From Bryum argenteum (Eukaryota; Streptophyta; Bryopsida; Bryales; Bryaceae), in the NCBI GenBank assembly GCA_037043015.1, contig CM073324.1:5601013-5665012 (forward strand): a DNA stretch of 64,000 nt, given 5' to 3'. The position numbers were made by a program, and so were the translations under genes. Positions within the stretch are counted from its first letter, which is position 1. Each line of letters opens with the position of its first letter. Positions 13,276 to 25,022 of this stretch are shown here, one piece after another. Below the pieces are notes generated by a model. The model was not told the DNA's origin and searched no databases. It worked only from the letters and a program-made list of their open reading frames with translations.

Positions 13276-15502
13276 TTTGCTCAATTTGCATACATAATGT
13301 GCATAGAATGGGGAGACATTATAAATTAGAAGGCCAAGAAGATGCTCACACACAAAATCACACCCAAAAAAGACCACTTGTACTGATCTCATTTGTAGCA
13401 TTTATTGCTTAATCCAAGTGTGAGCATAAGTGAGTTTGGGGCTAATTTACTTTGCTGGAGTTGTAATTTGGTAGCAACATTATTTACATGCATGTATACA
13501 TGAGCCGTCAACCTATTGCATTTAAAATGCATTACATTATAATATATGAATGACTGAAGATAAACTATGTTTTTTTTGTACTCAATTTTGGAAGTCATTG
13601 TGATTGTAAGACGCTATGTTCTATGTTCTCTTAAATATCATTTCCGTACTACATGAATTACAGCCAATACCATAGCGTTGTGAAAAGGACTAGAATGTTA
13701 ATGATATATGTTAACCCCCAACCATCCCTAATATCAAAAATCGATGTTTTGGATGTAAGGCAGAAACTTTGAAGAGCCATAACTTCTTCATCCCGAACCC
13801 ATTTTGAATAAAATTGCTCAGGTTGGGTTGCAAATCAAGAATACCTTGTGTTGTGAAAATTGCAAATCCATAATGTTTTAGATTTTTTTGGAAAGACTCG
13901 ATCAGACAATAGGCTTATGTCGTAGCTAGTGGTACTTGTAGTGCTCATGATGGTGCTAAAATAGCCGTCAAAGGGGCTGTACATTTTTTGACACCAACAA
14001 ACGTTACATCAAAAAATAAAATCAAACACTAGAAAAATCTTCTTACAAATTCACCTTTGAAAAACTAAAAATTAAATTAATAACAAAGAATCAATCAATT
14101 GTTACTTATAGTTGCTTGAAAAATGATTCTTTATTTGTTCACTTTCTTATTTTTATTCACAATTAGGAATGTGGTATACAATGGCTCACTCTATATTTGA
14201 AATTTTAACAAACGTAAAGAATTTTAAGAAATTTTAAGTCTCATGCTCCTTATGGATCTTTGTAAGTTCTTTTATTTCTCACAAGATGAATTTTTCCAAG
14301 TGCTTTACTCCACATTTGTTATGCAATAAACTCAAAGAATTTTAACAAATCAAAACTCTTATGCTTCTTCTCACTTTTTCAAACTCTATCTTACAAAATC
14401 TAAAATATTCCTCCAAATCCTTGATATTTCTTGAAATTATGGTATCTCCTTCGAAGGTCATTAAAGGTCTTTCTAGACTTATTCAATCATTTTTTTTATT
14501 TGTCCACCTATCAATCATCCTCTTTCGATATTTTTAAACATTTACCCTTTTGACGTTTAATCTTTTTAACATTTAGGAGTAAAATGTTAAAGAGCCATGT
14601 TTTTTTTTTTTTTAATTTTTTTTACCAATTTTTTTGGGATGGATCCAAGTCAAAACTCCTTCTTGATGTAGAACCCAAAATTGTATGATTCAATAGTTTA
14701 AATCAATCAAAGATGTTCTATTTAGTTGCATGTATTCTTTTTGTAGGAAGCACACATTTTATTATTTTTAAGACATGGGTCAAGATTACAATATTGCAAT
14801 ATGATCTTTTGATTCAATTTAATCATTTGAAGTTATTTATCAATTGTAGTTAATCGTAATCTTGTGATGAGATTCAACAACTTTTAAGTAGAGGTGTTGT
14901 GATTTAAATCAATTTTGGTTTAAAGTATACATGAATGTTTCCATATAGAAAGTAAGTGATAAAAACACATAATTGTTCCACATATGATTGTATACTAAAG
15001 GGATATTTTCATCAAGCCTTATGAAGAAAAGCTTTTGAAGTTACTACAAATTTATCACAAGTGTTAATACAAGGTTAATTTGAAGATCATAGCCTTCTTG
15101 TAAATATTTAATGCATATTTTGAGTATTGTAAATTTATACAACAAAATTGGGGCACGGATTGATACTTCCCCTAAACAATCAAAGTGTGAAATTGGCCAA
15201 TACACTATGAGGTAGATGTTTATATTGGAGAGTGGAATTTTATTTAATTTTGTGTTGTAAGTGCCTCCAATGCCATTTTGGAGATTCGCTGAAATTTTAA
15301 CTTTTTCATCCAAACTCCAATTTGGATGAAATCACTAGGGTTGGATTCCAAATCGAGTCTAGTCAGTGCAATAAAATTTTGAAATCAAAAAATAAAGTAA
15401 GAATTATTGGCATGCAATTTAGTGGAGGTAGCTTTAGATTTTGGGTTTTCAAACCTTAGGCATGTTTTAACATTGCAAGACCATCATGTGAAATCAAACA
15501 TA
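13276..15502. other. AT-rich repeat-derived intergenic region
   Basis: No gene found. Segments near 13750-13870 and 15250-15370 share the theme of a CATCC...ATTTTGAAT...GGTTGGRTT run, suggesting two diverged copies of one dispersed repeat. A T-rich run lies at about 14600-14630. Confidence 0.4.
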
Positions 15503-16373
15503 GGGTCCCTTTACACTATGGACCAAGAGCCATGACCAAGAAAATTCAAATCAATTCCATAGATTTCGCTCTTGGCCGAGAGCAATCACAATGATAAATC
15601 AAGATCAAATTTTTGAGCACCTTTGGTCACTCTTATAGTTTAAAGAGGATTTGGAGTTTAAAGTTTAACCCTTGAAGGTCCTTCCACTCCTCAATGGGCA
15701 GCCCGAAATTGGATCTCAGCATCTTTTGGACTTGGGCAACATGAATAGTGCACTTTTCGAACTTGGGCAGCATGAATGAACCAATCAATGATGAGTTTCC
15801 AACCTCCTACAAGGTTTTGTGCAATCCCAACCTCCCTACCACAATCCTTTCAAACTTAAGCACAAATCACTCATACAAATTGCAATTTGAATTGTAAGAT
15901 TTCACTTTGTAGATGCATCACAATAAGGTGACCAGAATGATGTAAAAAATAAGTGAAAAATTGAGAATCAAAAGAGCTACAGGCAAGATTCTGTTGGAAA
16001 ACAGCCCGAGGGGCTGACAGGCGCCTTTAAGGGTTAAGCTCAACTTTTTGATATGAATCCTCATCATTCTTTCTTTTTTCCTCTTTTCTTTTCAAATAAT
16101 TGAAAAGTAGCCAATCAATGAATTTGAGCCTTATGGTCTCCTTGATTGTAGTTGAATTGAGGCATTTGCTTCAATTCAACTATAATCAAAGAGACCATGA
16201 AAACAATATCCACTATGGAAAATTTAGCATACTTTGGGGACCTCAAAGTTAGTGGTTATTCTCCTTTTTTCAAGGTAGTATAAAGCCTTATAGGACCAAG
16301 GGCACTTTCCTCTCCAATCACACATTTTAAAAGGCTATGGTCAATCTTCATGGTCCATAGTGTAAAGGGGCCC
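15503..16373. mobile_element. Non-autonomous MITE-like DNA transposon with TA target duplication
   Basis: The left end GGGTCCCTTTACACTATGGA is repeated inverted at the right end with one mismatch in the first 20 bases. The partial match extends about 33 bp. Both ends are flanked by TA, the duplication expected of Tc1/mariner-type insertion. The element is 871 bp, AT-rich and has no coding capacity. It contains a strong internal hairpin at 16133-16198. Confidence 0.8.
16133..16198. repeat. Long hairpin inside the MITE
   Basis: Two 28-base arms differ at two positions and are separated by a loop of about 10 bases. The left arm starts ATGGTCTCCTTGATTG and the right arm ends in its complement. 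Confidence 0.85.
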
Positions 16374-17369
16374 TAATGCCCTCAAGGGAAGCTTCTGCAA
16401 GGCTAGGAGAGGCCCTTTGGAGAAAATTGATGTCCAAAGAAAATTGATGGTTATACAAGAACGTTACTTATTGTCTACTGTGAGACAATTAGAGTTATGA
16501 ACATGATACACTCTTTTCCATCATAACTACCACCAAGAACTTTACCAAATATCTCATCCATCTTGGTGGAAATTTTGGTGGAAATTGACTCTCTTTTTAG
16601 TGCAGAAGAGTTGTTTACTATTGCTCCAATCGTTCATTGCGTAACACTAAATGTCACACTAAATGTCACACATCACCGTAGTATTACAACCATAACACTA
16701 AATGTTGATGGCTTGAAGAGAAGACAAGGGACGTGATAGCCATGGCTGCCCAAAGTGAACACTAATCTCAAGACAGTTGAAGAATAATGTGATTTACCAA
16801 AAGCTTCCCATAGCACTAATCTCCACGTAATGATTAACTGATTAACAACTCAACGCTCTACAACTCGAGCACATGAACTCGAGCACATGAAGGTATCTCT
16901 ATATTACAGACTATCCACTAATTATTCATATTGCATTTGAGTGTGCTACAAATGATAAAATTATCTTACTTATCCGAATTGCAACAAGGAAGCCTCTTCA
17001 TTATTAACATTTGAAGTGAGCATAGACTAATAAACATGCATCAAGCACTGTGTCTCGTCCCCTCCTAAGAATAAGAGATGCATTTTTCACAAATCCGTAC
17101 AACACATGAAGAACGAGCAGTTCGTTATTCTACTACTGCAACTACTTGAATCAGATACGAATCAGGACAAGGAAACATTAGAAGCACGAAGTGGCAATCT
17201 AGAAGTGATGACAAATTGGCCACCGAAGATGGAATGCACAAGGAATATATAACACAAAGAAAACACGGCACCTTCGAGCTCAATTAGAAGGTATTAGAGA
17301 TCCAAGAAGGTATTAATACCAGTGAAAAGTTATGCACATTGTATCAAGTCGGGCAATATACGTATCAAC
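16374..17369. other. Intergenic region
   Basis: No gene seen. A 14-base word (AACTCGAGCACATG) is tandemly repeated at about 16863-16890, and ACACTAAATGTC is repeated near 16655-16680. The right end is the 3' flank of the proteasome gene. Confidence 0.4.
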
Positions 17370-18614
17370 CTAGTCACGCTTGAGAGGCATTATCTCTTTT
17401 CTAATCCCCTCTTTGTTGATGACCACGATCTCCACAGCATCACCCTGCGTTAAAAGGGAATGATGATGGTCAGACTTGATCAACAAGCAACTTGAACGAA
17501 GAACATCGTAGGGAAATATTATGTATTTGAGAAGGAATCTAACATACCGTGTAGATATCACGCTCAGAAGCCGAGGCGAATGTATCCTTGATCAAATCCA
17601 CTGCTTCGTTCTCCGTAAGAGGAGTTGATGAATCCTATTGATTACATGAGAAAAAACATCAAACATGAGAGACTGCTACTATGCTGCATAATTATACGAT
17701 TTGATGAAGTCTAGGCTTCGTAAGGTTTACCTGTTTTGGCAGGACAAGAGGGTGTGCCGACTTCAGTTGGTTATCAAGGACAGGCATGATGAGAGTCTGG
17801 CCACTTCCCTGAGAGCTGTATCCGGACCGTTCGTAGGAACCTACTGCGTCGTAAGTGTAGACACAGCCTTTCCCTGCTCAACAAAGAACAGTTTTCAATA
17901 CCAAATAAACGGTAGGTCGGGTTCCTTTATCAATGAGTAATCCAACAGGAAGAAACTGCTCACCTTCGTTGTCCAGGCCACCAAGAACATTGAAAGAGTA
18001 GTATGGGAAGAAACGCTTGTAATAGAGGGTGTTCGAAAGCAACTGCGCCATTGCTGGGCAGCTCATCTGCTTACTATGCTGGTGCTGATAAATCTGTTAC
18101 CACAGAACGGGAACAAGTTAATAACAGAAAGAGTAAGTCTGCGACACCGACAACAAAAGTAAAACGACCAAACTCTACCTGGTGCCTAGCGTCGAGGTTC
18201 TTTTGAAGAGCGTTAATATCTGCTTGGAATCCCGAGGAAGCGAGCACACACTTGTCCGTTCTAAAACATCCAAACAGCAAATAATGTCAGTTCACTGTAA
18301 ACCCCGAACAAAACCAAGCACATGATAAGCACACTCACATCTGATGAATCTTCGAGTGATCACGAGTCAAAATGCTGAACCCGGTGGACAATCTCGTATC
18401 AGCAGCGATGACACAATAATCAGCTCCAGCAATCGCTACGCACGTCCTGCATATCCACTAGCGTAATCAGTAACCCTAATGATCAACGATCACAGTACAC
18501 AACATCACGATAGAAGTGTGGACGTTACCCTCCGTTGTTGTCGTAGGGACTCCATGAAGCGTGCGACGTAGGTGCCGCGGCTTCCGCCAAGCGAGGGGCA
18601 AATACCATCGACAT
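17370..18614 (-). CDS. PBF1: 20S proteasome subunit beta type-1 (beta6, PBF1)
   Basis: Seven exons on the minus strand: 18614-18529, 18446-18339, 18260-18179, 18093-17964, 17873-17731, 17634-17548, 17444-17370. All have GT-AG borders and matching phase, giving about 236 residues (plant PBF1 is about 223). Diagnostic segments are [36 protein letters not shown], a [20 protein letters not shown] run, [15 protein letters not shown], and the C-terminal [11 protein letters not shown]. The subunit is one of the non-catalytic beta subunits of the core particle, so the Thr after GG at the start of the NTN fold is not expected to act as a nucleophile. The start is the upstream of two nearby ATGs (MSMVF). 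Confidence 0.95.
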
Positions 18615-21199
18615 AGCTCTGATCAATCCAAAAAAACCCTAACCCTGTAAAACGTGAATAGACAAGATCGAGAACTTCAGCTCAAGAATTTTAATTCGTC
18701 AGCAGGATCAAGTGAATAGAAATCGATCCAAGACCGCGAAACCCTGGGGAAGATGAATCACTTGAAAGAAACCCAATGTTCAATTGAGCCACAAATGCTG
18801 AAACGATCTCTCAAGAAGTAGAATAAAAACGTGATTTCAGAGTAAGAGAAAGCTGAAGGCGCACATGCCTGTGAGTTCAAAAGCGCGGTGAGTGAAATGG
18901 CGATGGGAGTGAGTGCAATTGCACCTTCGAGGCCACGGCACAATGCCAAAGAGGAAGAACAAGACTGAGGACGATGAGGATGATAATCATCCCATTGATG
19001 TTCGTCCGTCTACACTCTGTTCATCCTGTTACTCCCTTTTATCCAATGTATTGTACATGTATTTAATAAGCAGTATACAATATGCTATATATTTTGTAAT
19101 AGACGGTTTTTCCGTATTTGTTGTCTTGCCTAATTTTCAATATATGGTCCCTTATATACGGTTTTCATATCCGAACTTTCATATACAAAATATTATGCAT
19201 AATAAGAAGTTTGTTACATAAGATTTGTAAATCACATCAAGTTTTATGCTATTCGTAATTCATGACCTTTGATGTACGGTATAGAGTGTATTGTCGCACA
19301 AAAGACTTGTACTTGTAACCAAGTTTGTCAAAGTTGTCACACTTATTTAGTACATGTGTATATTTTACCTCCTACACTAGTGTTTGAGTTTAGAGGGCTT
19401 AAGGTAAGTTGTTCCCAAATGGTTTAGGTGATGAAATGGAGCTCTATGGGTTTGCTTAGGGTGTCACAAAATGGAGAACTAGATATTTATAAACTAACAA
19501 AGTTGGGATGTTTAGAATCAACAAATAGGGAGCCCTTTGCTTCATTTTAGAACAACATTTGTCACTATTGGAGAGTTTTATTGTTCATTAAGCATGCAGT
19601 CTAGGCTCTACATGGCCAAGGCTACTACCTTTTATTTTTTAAGAATTTTAATCAATTCCTTACATACCCCAAAAATTATAATTCTTGAAGTTCTTGGCTC
19701 ATTATTGCCTTGCTTATAATGAATAATAGTCTTGCAATTAAACTTCCATATGATTCCCACCTCTTGAATTTTGAGAACACTTTACCTCATTAGACTTAGT
19801 CCAAACCTCTTATGTCTTGTGAGCATAATATCACAGCTACTGGTTATTACTTGTGGTGATAGCGTCCACCCTTAGAGTGGTTAAAAGTCCAACATCAGTG
19901 TTGTCGTGTCCTGTAGGCATATCATCAAGGATAGGTCAAACGGGCATTTTATTCACGCTCGACCCTATAAGGGTTTGTTGTTCTTATTTTTTAAATTTTT
20001 ATTATGTCTTCTTAAGCATAATATCAAGGGTAAGTTATATGGACATTTTTTTAAGGTCTATCCAAATAGGATCATAGCATTATATTTCAATTACAATAAT
20101 CGCAAAAACAATTACATTCATGGTTCAAGAATACTCTTAAAATATCATCATTGATATTCAAAATACTAAAGTGGATTTTAAATTAGTTCTTGAAATTTAT
20201 CCATTTAATTATGAATGTCGATAATAAATTATGAGGAGCAATTTAGTACGAGGGGGGCAAACACGTTATGAAAGAGGGGTGTAAAGCTAGTCCACCCCTA
20301 GATTTATACCAAAGAGCTCTTCATTGAGTAGAAATTTTAAACTCGTTGAACAAAAATACAAGGATGTTGTCAAGTTGAAATTTGAGTCTATCAGTCCCAC
20401 CCATACAATTCTACTATCACATTTCATTAGTCTAATATATACATTACACTCACATCCCAATTCTGATTTCCTCAACTTAACAAGTATTGTAACTTCCATG
20501 AATTTACTACTACTATTGACACTTTCATGAGTCTTCGAGTATTAACACTTCCATGAGTCTACTGGTATTGACACTTCCATAAATAAAGAAAAACCTATAA
20601 CAAACACACACGATAAATCACAATAAATCTTACTAAGAGTGAGATTTCTTCTTATTTTTTCTTCTTCTTATTTCTTCTTTGATATATGAGAATTTGATGT
20701 TATAAAAAGAAACACACACCAAGCATGACAAAAAAAATTTTATCACAATAGGAACATGATCCTCAAACATACCCCAAGCATGATTCTAGCAATCTCACAC
20801 TCCAAATGTGACTTTAGCCCCTAAAAATAATATTCAACGAAAGACTTTCATCACAAATAAAATGAAGGCAAAGTAGTACTTAGTAGGGCGCTACAGTTCA
20901 CTGGCACCATCAACATCAACAACAACTGCACATCCGCCGGGCCCCTCACACTCGAGCTTCTTCGATCCGGGCATTCCCTCGATCGAGTTCCTCTTTCCTC
21001 TCCTTCGATCCAAGCTCATCTGATCCGCCGGTACTCGCTCTCTCTGCAGCCTTTTTCCGCGTCTCATTTGGTTCCGTATTCCGTTTTTGAGCTGCATTTG
21101 CGTAGATCGCGCCCATTGTAGCGATTCTGAGGTTTCAATTGAGTTATTTGTTGATGGAGATTGAGATGAGAGTGGGACTGTGTGTTCAGGAGCGGCACG
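18615..21199. other. Intergenic region upstream of the proteasome and UXS genes
   Basis: It holds the 5' flank of PBF1, an AT-rich middle without recognisable genes, a 26-bp tandem repeat (20488-20587), and from about 20890 the CT-rich leader of the UXS gene. A lysine/aspartate-rich ORF starting near 18943 cannot be tied to any gene. Confidence 0.4.
20488..20587. repeat. 26-bp tandem repeat, nearly four copies
   Basis: Units of the type TATTGACACTTCCATGAGTC begin near 20514, 20540 and 20566, and a diverged copy starts about 20485. Confidence 0.75.
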
Positions 21200-23960
21200 A
21201 TGGCGACAGATGTTAAGTCACCGCCTGCGCCTTCTCCGTTTCGGTTGTCCAAGTTGACCTCGGTAAGGACGCGTTTTCAATTTGGTGTTATAGGAAGTAG
21301 ATTCGGTACATTTTCTTGATTTTGCATTTTTTTTGCAGACGAAGATGAGGATCTTGATCACAGGTGGTGCGGGATTCATTGGATCGCACTTGGTGGACCG
21401 GCTCATGGAAGAAGGCACTAACGAGGTGGAGTGTTGAGATCTCAATTTGCCAGGGTTTAGGGTTAAGGGGATTGATAGGAATTATGCCTTTGTTACGTTT
21501 TAGTGTAATGTGGACAATGTAGAGTCTAGGGGATTTGTGAGCAGCAATTAAGTGGAAATTAGAGTGCCGATTTGTTGCAATCTGCCTTTGTCTAATTTTT
21601 TTTCTTTTTTCTTTCTTACGATGCAGGTTATTGTTGCCGACAATTTCTTCTCGGGGTCGAAGGACAATTTGAAAAAGTGGATTGGTCATCCTGACTTTGA
21701 GCTTATTCGACACGGTATCTTCTCACAGATTTGTGTGTCAGAGCGCATTTGATGCAGGGTTTAGTGTTCAGTAGGTCTTGTGAGAAGACAACCGGATTGT
21801 TGAACGTGTTTTGTGTTTGCAGATGTGACCGAGACATTGTTGGTTGAAGTGGACCAGATTTACCATCTGGCTTGCCCTGCTTCACCCATTTTCTACAAGT
21901 ATAATCCTGTGAAGGTGAAGTCTACAATTATCTTGACTACATCATAATTCGATCTGTTTCTATATCTGTGATTTGAATCCCCTTCGAGAGACTGACGATG
22001 ATCATCTTGCAGACGATTAAAACAAACGTGATGGGTACACTCAACATGCTTGGACTCGCAAAACGAGTTGGAGCAAGGTTTGTGATGGATTCACTACCCC
22101 TCGGCACCTTGTCGTTGATTGATTTCTTATTTGATTGTCTTCTTTGTCGCAATAGCTGTGCCATCTACAGATTTTTGTTTAAATAGTAATGTTCATCGCT
22201 TCATGGTTGCAGAATTCTTCTTACATCCACGTCTGAAGTTTATGGTGATCCCCTGGAGCATCCTCAAACTGAGGAATATTGGGGAAACGTGAACCCAATT
22301 GGTGCGTTTATTACGTGCTGCTTAGTTGGAATTAGCGCTTATTAAATGAATCTAAATACGCTATTCCTATACTCTTGAGAGAAATGATCACCTCTGTTAT
22401 CAACTTTTGTGGTATTTTAGAACTCGTCGGTAGAGAACGTACCGATACTTCTATATCCACGATTTTCTTTACTCTAAATTACATTTGACCTTTGTAGGAG
22501 TGAGAAGCTGTTATGACGAGGGCAAACGTGTTGCTGAAACCCTTATGTTCGATTATCATCGGCAGCATGGCATTGGTAAGCATCGTTGATCCTTTGGAAG
22601 TGCATGAGAATTTTCTTTTAACAATATTCGTCATATTTCTCACCATGTGCTAGCAGAAACAGAGTAATTTCACATTCGTGTTTCATTTCTTGCTACAGTG
22701 GCTGAAATCCAACTAACAGCATGAATTACGTTTCCTAAGTGTGGTAGCTGCACTAAAGTTCTTGAACCTTACATTGTACAATCTGTGGAGGCAGAGATTC
22801 GTGTGGCACGGATTTTCAACACCTATGGACCTCGCATGAACATTGATGATGGACGGGTTGTTAGCAATTTCATTGCTCAGGCCTTAAGGTACATTCAGTC
22901 CCCATCAGTAAGACGTTGACTGCCCATTACTGGATCTTATGTGTGTCTGGTTTGTGCAGAGGGGAGACGTTGACAGTGCAGGCGCCGGGAACTCAGACTC
23001 GTAGTTTCTGCTATGTCTCTGACATGGTAGATTTTCGAACGTTTCGTGGATGATGATTTTCATGCAAGTTCAGTGTCAATTTTGTATGTGAACTGGTATT
23101 CGCTTTTTGCAGGTGGATGGTCTGTACCGGCTCATGAACGGCGAGCACACTGGACCAATCAATCTAGGCAACCCAGGTGCTCTTTGATTGTATCACTGAT
23201 CTTTCGTGCACATGACCTCGTTCAAAACGTAGCTGTTTTTGCTCACTGAGAACTAAATTAGCATCTCACAATCGTGGTCTTCTCATCTGGAACAGGGGAA
23301 TTTACAATGTTGGAGCTTGCCGACACAGTGAGAGAGGTATATGCTGAATTATGCTGAAGTGATTAGACTGTGTCTTCAGTTGCAGGTTTTCTCTTGGATT
23401 TGCAGATTACCGGTCCTGCAGGCGACTAATATCTGGATCAAATTGCAGTTGATTGAGCCTGAGGTACAAACCAAAATCGTGGAGAACACTCCTGATGACC
23501 CTCGCAAGCGCAAACCGGACATCACTAAGGCCACCAAGCTTCTCGGCTGGGAGCCCAAGGTGTGAATTCATGCGTTACTTGAATTTAATGACTTGCTTTA
23601 TCACAATTCTTGTGTGCAGAGATCATGCTGCTCTGTACATGAAATGAGGTTCATCACCACAGCGGAAAATCCTGCACACTACTATAGTATAATGCGGCTC
23701 GACAATCACTGTTACTCAATCAAGTGTAAACTAGTCAACAAACAGTGATTTCAGTGATTGTTTGACAATGGTACCCGATATCCGTTTGGAAGTAGTAGAG
23801 TCCCTTGCAGGGTTGTAATATCTGCCTATCTGAACTTTTTCAATGTTCTGATCCTCTTTAACGGATTTGATTGAAGGTGACGTTGCGTGAGGGCCTTCCT
23901 ATGATGGCGGCAGATTTCAAGGAGAGACTGAGCATGTTGAAGAAACCAGAGAAGAAGTGA
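21200..23960 (+). CDS. UXS: UDP-glucuronate decarboxylase (UDP-xylose synthase), cytosolic type
   Basis: Thirteen exons: 21200-21262, 21339-21425, 21627-21714, 21823-21914, 22013-22077, 22213-22301, 22498-22575, 22795-22888, 22960-23026, 23113-23176, 23296-23336, 23449-23559, 23877-23960. They join in phase to about 340 residues, the length of plant cytosolic UXS. The protein is an extended SDR enzyme: the NAD-binding GGAGFIG lies at residues 30-36, the catalytic Tyr167 and Lys171 sit in YDEGK, and [12 protein letters not shown] and [13 protein letters not shown] are family motifs. It converts UDP-glucuronate to UDP-xylose, the donor for xylan and xyloglucan. There is no signal anchor at the N-terminus, so the cytosolic form is favoured over Golgi UXS. 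The exon 2 donor GTGGAG is weak but needed for frame. Confidence 0.95.
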
Positions 23961-25022
23961 GGGATGCCGGAAGGAGTAGTGTAGAGAGGAACGATTCAGC
24001 TAGAGATTTCATTTAGAGATTGAGTTTTGGCGTCGATATCTACCTTTTGAAGTGAGAGCTTCTGATTCTTCAGCAGTAAACATTGTGATGTCTGGTGAGT
24101 GTCAAAACTTGTGGCCCAGCACCGTCGTTGAGGGAGATCACTATGTAGGTCACCTCCCATCGAACGAGTTATCACCTACCATTGAACAATGAGTTACATT
24201 TTTGGTCCACTGGTACCTTTTCATCAGGGTTTTGTGTATAATGGTCTTGAGAATTTTCAGTTAGAGTAGGATTTCTGATTTTATTCTCACTCATAACCTG
24301 TAGATGGTCCCTTGTGGTTGATCTGGATGAACTCAATAACTGCATTCTTAGCATTATCTAACTGGATTTGTCATTAGAACTTGTGCACTATGTTAACACT
24401 GTTCCTAATTGTACTTTACATGCCATATTATCGAGAAAAGTTTAGTAAGTTTTTGTGTTGACGCCTGCTCTTTCGTTTTAACTCATTGTCAAGTTCTTCC
24501 TCTTTCTATGTTCACTTTATTTCATTCGATATTCAGTGTAAGATCGTATCATCTCCGTATGTGCCGATAGAGTTTCTTGTACAATCAATAAGCTCGATCT
24601 CACTCTCTTGATGCATGGAAATTGAATATTCAATAATGATGTTTATAGGTGGTTGGGGCCATTAACTTAGTAGCTCTTTCAGACTAAAGACCAACATTGA
24701 GGTTTTCTGAACAACAACAACACCTTGCGCGTGAAATAGTCACACGCCAATATACATTGAAAATGACGAAATCAATCTCACAAACTTTAAGAGAGGGTGC
24801 TCGTAGTGAGTGAACAGCAGAAGCTCCCATAACATCAGAATAGCCACAAATGGACCAAAATCAACGCCAATAGTCTATGCAAAGTGCATCATTCTATACA
24901 AAGCTAATGTAACAAACAAATGGCGTGCGATATGATCACACCATTCAATGTCGAACTATATTCTCAGCACTTGTGAAAAGAAAAGAAAGCCTGAGGTGTA
25001 TGAAAAAGCGACTCTTTCAAGT
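23961..25022. other. 3' flanks of two convergent genes
   Basis: UXS and the tetraspanin gene converge here with 1062 bp between their stop codons. No coding signal was found. Confidence 0.5.

Noticed and set aside
18943..19219. Possible gene starting MPKRKNKTEDDEDD upstream of the proteasome gene
   Set aside because: After about 25 residues the frame becomes AT-rich with no homology. No later exon could be found.
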